A DNA stretch of 64,000 nt, from contig VBWC01000018.1 in the NCBI GenBank assembly GCA_006218035.1, positions 118,174 to 182,173 of the forward strand, given 5' to 3'. A program made the position numbers and the translations under genes. A model generated the notes under the pieces. That model worked only from the letters and a program-made list of their open reading frames with translations. It was not told where the DNA came from and did not search any database. Of the stretch, positions 62,344-64,000 are shown in pieces; position 1 is the stretch's first letter, and each line of letters begins with the position of its first letter. The stretch comes from Gammaproteobacteria bacterium. Lineage in GTDB: Bacteria > Pseudomonadota > Gammaproteobacteria > VBWC01.

Positions 62344-62704
62344 GTATGTTCTCCGATAATCTCACCGGGATCAGCGAGCATTGCCTGGGGCGATGCGTTC
62401 GCTGGCCTGACACCTGAATCTGCCGTGGACCGGAAAACCGGCCAGCCCGAAATCACTCGGCGGGAAATATCACTCGCCCCCTGGGGCGATAATATTTTGC
62501 ATGAAGGCGTGAACCGATAACCTTACTCACCGCGTCGCACTGCATTCGTAGCGTAACCACGCGATTGAGGTTATAACGAAATTGACACTGTCGCGGTACC
62601 CCCCGGACAGGGGGTTATGCCGGGTGAATTTTCGTGGTATCGGTTTGTCATCGAACCACCGCAATGAACAAAGTGCCGCAGCACTGAACGCGGCGCCAGC
62701 CGCG
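62344..62704. promoter_or_regulatory. Upstream region of the lodAB block with two dyad elements
   Basis: 361 bp between the regulator gene and the 978-aa gene. It contains a dyad at 62466-62496 (AATAT-n4-CGCCCC-CT-GGGGCG-n3-ATATT), with arms TCGCCCC/GGGGCGA, about 125-150 bp before the 978-aa start, and a smaller one at 62598-62615 (ACCCCC/GGGGGT) just after the luxR stop. The first is a reasonable operator candidate and the second may end luxR transcription. No gene. Confidence 0.45.
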
Positions 62705-63832
62705 TCAGTGTCGCTCCTGCTCCGCCGGAAACGATGCGCCACTGATGCGATTTTCCAGAAAGATGTCCAGCAATTCGTCGCGGCTGTGCACGTTCATCTT
62801 CTGGTATATCTTGCGAACGTGATCAATCGCCGTATGTATGCTGATGTTCAGCTGGCCGGCGATTTCGCCATGCGATAATCCGTCGGAGAGCATCAAACAA
62901 ACCTCCTTTTGCTTGCCGGATAACGGCGCGTTTTTCATGGCTGCCAGCAATTTAAGCGGTAACGGCACCTGATGTCGCACCATGATACCGATCATCGGCT
63001 CATGGCCGGCCTGCGCAACCTCAAGGCGGAACGAACGGAACAGGAACTGTCCCCAGCGATTCTCCTGCAACAGCGGGGAATCGCTGGCAACAGGCTGATC
63101 GTGGTAGCGCGAATGTCGTTGCAACAAAGACCGCAACGCAGTGTTTGACAGACGAATCTGGTCCGGCTTCGCCTCGCATAGTGTCAGATTGGAATGGCAG
63201 GACAGGATAAGCAGGTGGCGCGCTTTCGCGCACAGATGCCGGATAGACCCGTCGCTGTCGCTGATGATCATCCCCTCTGCGCCGGTATCGCTGTAATTCG
63301 GCCGGCTCGTGTGACGCCGGGTCAGCGCCACCGACAAATCCAGCGAAATCCCCTCGAGCAGCTGCCTGTCGCACACGGCGAATCCCGGCTGTCCGGCGGC
63401 ACGCACCAGAAATAACGCGCCCTTTGCGATACCGCGGTCCCCCGCCACCGCGGCAATGACCGGACCGAGGCGCAGCCTTTCGGCGATGACCGGCCACGAA
63501 ATTGCCGACAGGAACGCGCCGGCATTAACGACAAGATCCTCCTCGGCATAGACGCCCGGCCGGATATCCACACGCAACAGGCCTTTTACCGGCGTGCCTG
63601 CACTGCCGAGGACGCAGGCCGCATGATGTTCGTCGCGCAACGATTCGTAAAAATCCAGCGGCTCGGAATAAAGATTTCGCAATTCGCCGTTAGAGCCGAT
63701 CCAGCAAAAAACGGCGCACTGGTACGGGACAATCGCGCGGAGTTCCCGTAACAGCACGGGAATGGTGAGCTCGCTATCCAGACCGAGGCAGCATAGCTGC
63801 CGAATGTACGCAAGACTCGACGGGGACTTCAC
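62705..63832 (-). CDS. LuxR-family (GerE HTH) transcriptional regulator
   Basis: 375 aa. N-terminal ~290 residues are a sensor region without a recognised ligand motif (GAF/PAS-like text FDFYESLRDEHH region and SDSDGSIRHLCAKARHLLIL). The C-terminal HTH, about residues 308-365, is LSGKQKEVCLMLSDGLSHGE with IAGQLNISIHTAIDHVRKIY and the recognition/dimer helices. No receiver domain, so not a classical response regulator. Same strand as, and just upstream of, the lodAB block, hence its likely regulator. Confidence 0.85.
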   Translation of the reverse strand: MKSPSSLAYIRQLCCLGLDSELTIPVLLRELRAIVPYQCAVFCWIGSNGELRNLYSEPLDFYESLRDEHHAACVLGSAGTPVKGLLRVDIRPGVYAEEDLVVNAGAFLSAISWPVIAERLRLGPVIAAVAGDRGIAKGALFLVRAAGQPGFAVCDRQLLEGISLDLSVALTRRHTSRPNYSDTGAEGMIISDSDGSIRHLCAKARHLLILSCHSNLTLCEAKPDQIRLSNTALRSLLQRHSRYHDQPVASDSPLLQENRWGQFLFRSFRLEVAQAGHEPMIGIMVRHQVPLPLKLLAAMKNAPLSGKQKEVCLMLSDGLSHGEIAGQLNISIHTAIDHVRKIYQKMNVHSRDELLDIFLENRISGASFPAEQERH

Positions 63833-63965
63833 GAGAGGCCCCTCCTTGAGACCAGCCGCGAAACATTGGGGTGATGTTGTCAGTCAACCATCCGCGCACA
63901 AGAATAGGCAATCCTGCCGCGACTTGCTACCGATCAAATAATAAGGAACCTCTGATTTATTCGTC

Positions 63966-64000
63966 ATTCCGGGCGGAGCGTAGCGGAGACCCGGAATCCA
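63966..64000. repeat. REP-like palindromic repeat at the window end
   Basis: GTCATTCCGGGC...GACCCGGAATCCA. ATTCCGGG and CCCGGAAT form an inverted repeat around GCGGAGCGTAGCGGAG. This wording is common in dispersed intergenic repeats of proteobacteria; the right end may continue beyond the window. Confidence 0.55.

Noticed and set aside
1..64000. CRISPR arrays, tRNA or rRNA genes, prophage
   Set aside because: No regularly spaced repeats, tRNA-like acceptor/T-arm pattern, rRNA sequence or phage structural gene was seen on reading both strands.

Overview
The window looks like chromosomal DNA of a gammaproteobacterium, moderately GC-rich by eye, with a respiratory and sulfur-active lifestyle. 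The basis is the gene set: assimilatory nitrite reductase NirB, an iron-sulfur adenylylsulfate reductase (CysH type), three DsrE-family sulfur carriers followed by a metallo-beta-lactamase/rhodanese fusion, a tripartite TRAP transporter with a TatT lipoprotein, two small c-type cytochromes, a cupredoxin, the methionine-salvage genes mtnB-mtnD-mtnC, RimO, SlyD, Uup, an RhlE-type helicase and an NdvB-type GH17/GT2 synthase. No rRNA, tRNA, CRISPR array, complete insertion sequence or prophage was seen. Species was not determined.

Layout. 1-7.7 kb: the 5' part of nirB, small proteins, an outer-membrane barrel, a TlpA-like thioredoxin, YceI, a membrane protein, a dienelactone hydrolase, a decayed oxidoreductase and an HNH protein. 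7.9-15 kb: a YdjC/ChbG deacetylase, CysH, a truncated alcohol dehydrogenase coupled to a VTT membrane protein, a SYLF gene broken by a stop codon, the overlapping mtnBDC operon and a cyclic-nucleotide-binding protein. 16-23.5 kb: the TRAP operon, an EAL relic, an SRPBCC protein, and the DsrE x3 plus persulfide-dioxygenase-like module ending in a terminator shared with a 48-residue membrane protein. 24-33.5 kb: mostly single genes. 34-46 kb: a beta-CASP nuclease, rimO, a double-CDGSH protein, a Kef-type antiporter, a NYN protein, a cytochrome pair, a TA-flanked miniature element beside a broken histidine kinase, and the GH17/GT2 synthase. 47-54 kb: HNH, a lipoprotein, HIT, an RNA helicase, GIY-YIG and Uup.

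The last 10 kb (54.2-63.8 kb) is the most unusual region. It is a minus-strand block holding a LuxR-type regulator, a 978-residue protein I do not recognise, a LodA-like oxidase of the cysteine tryptophylquinone (CTQ) family, its LodB-like flavoprotein maturase, and a secreted delta-60-repeat protein. The large protein lies 27 bp upstream of lodA and is probably co-transcribed with lodA and lodB. This is the best candidate for an undescribed system.

Gene decay recurs: an MDR oxidoreductase tail, an alcohol dehydrogenase C-terminus, a SYLF gene, an EAL fragment and a frameshifted kinase. A family of terminal inverted repeats of the form CAGG(C/A)TGTTGAAAAA occurs at three places, and at two of them it supplies the stop codon of the upstream gene.
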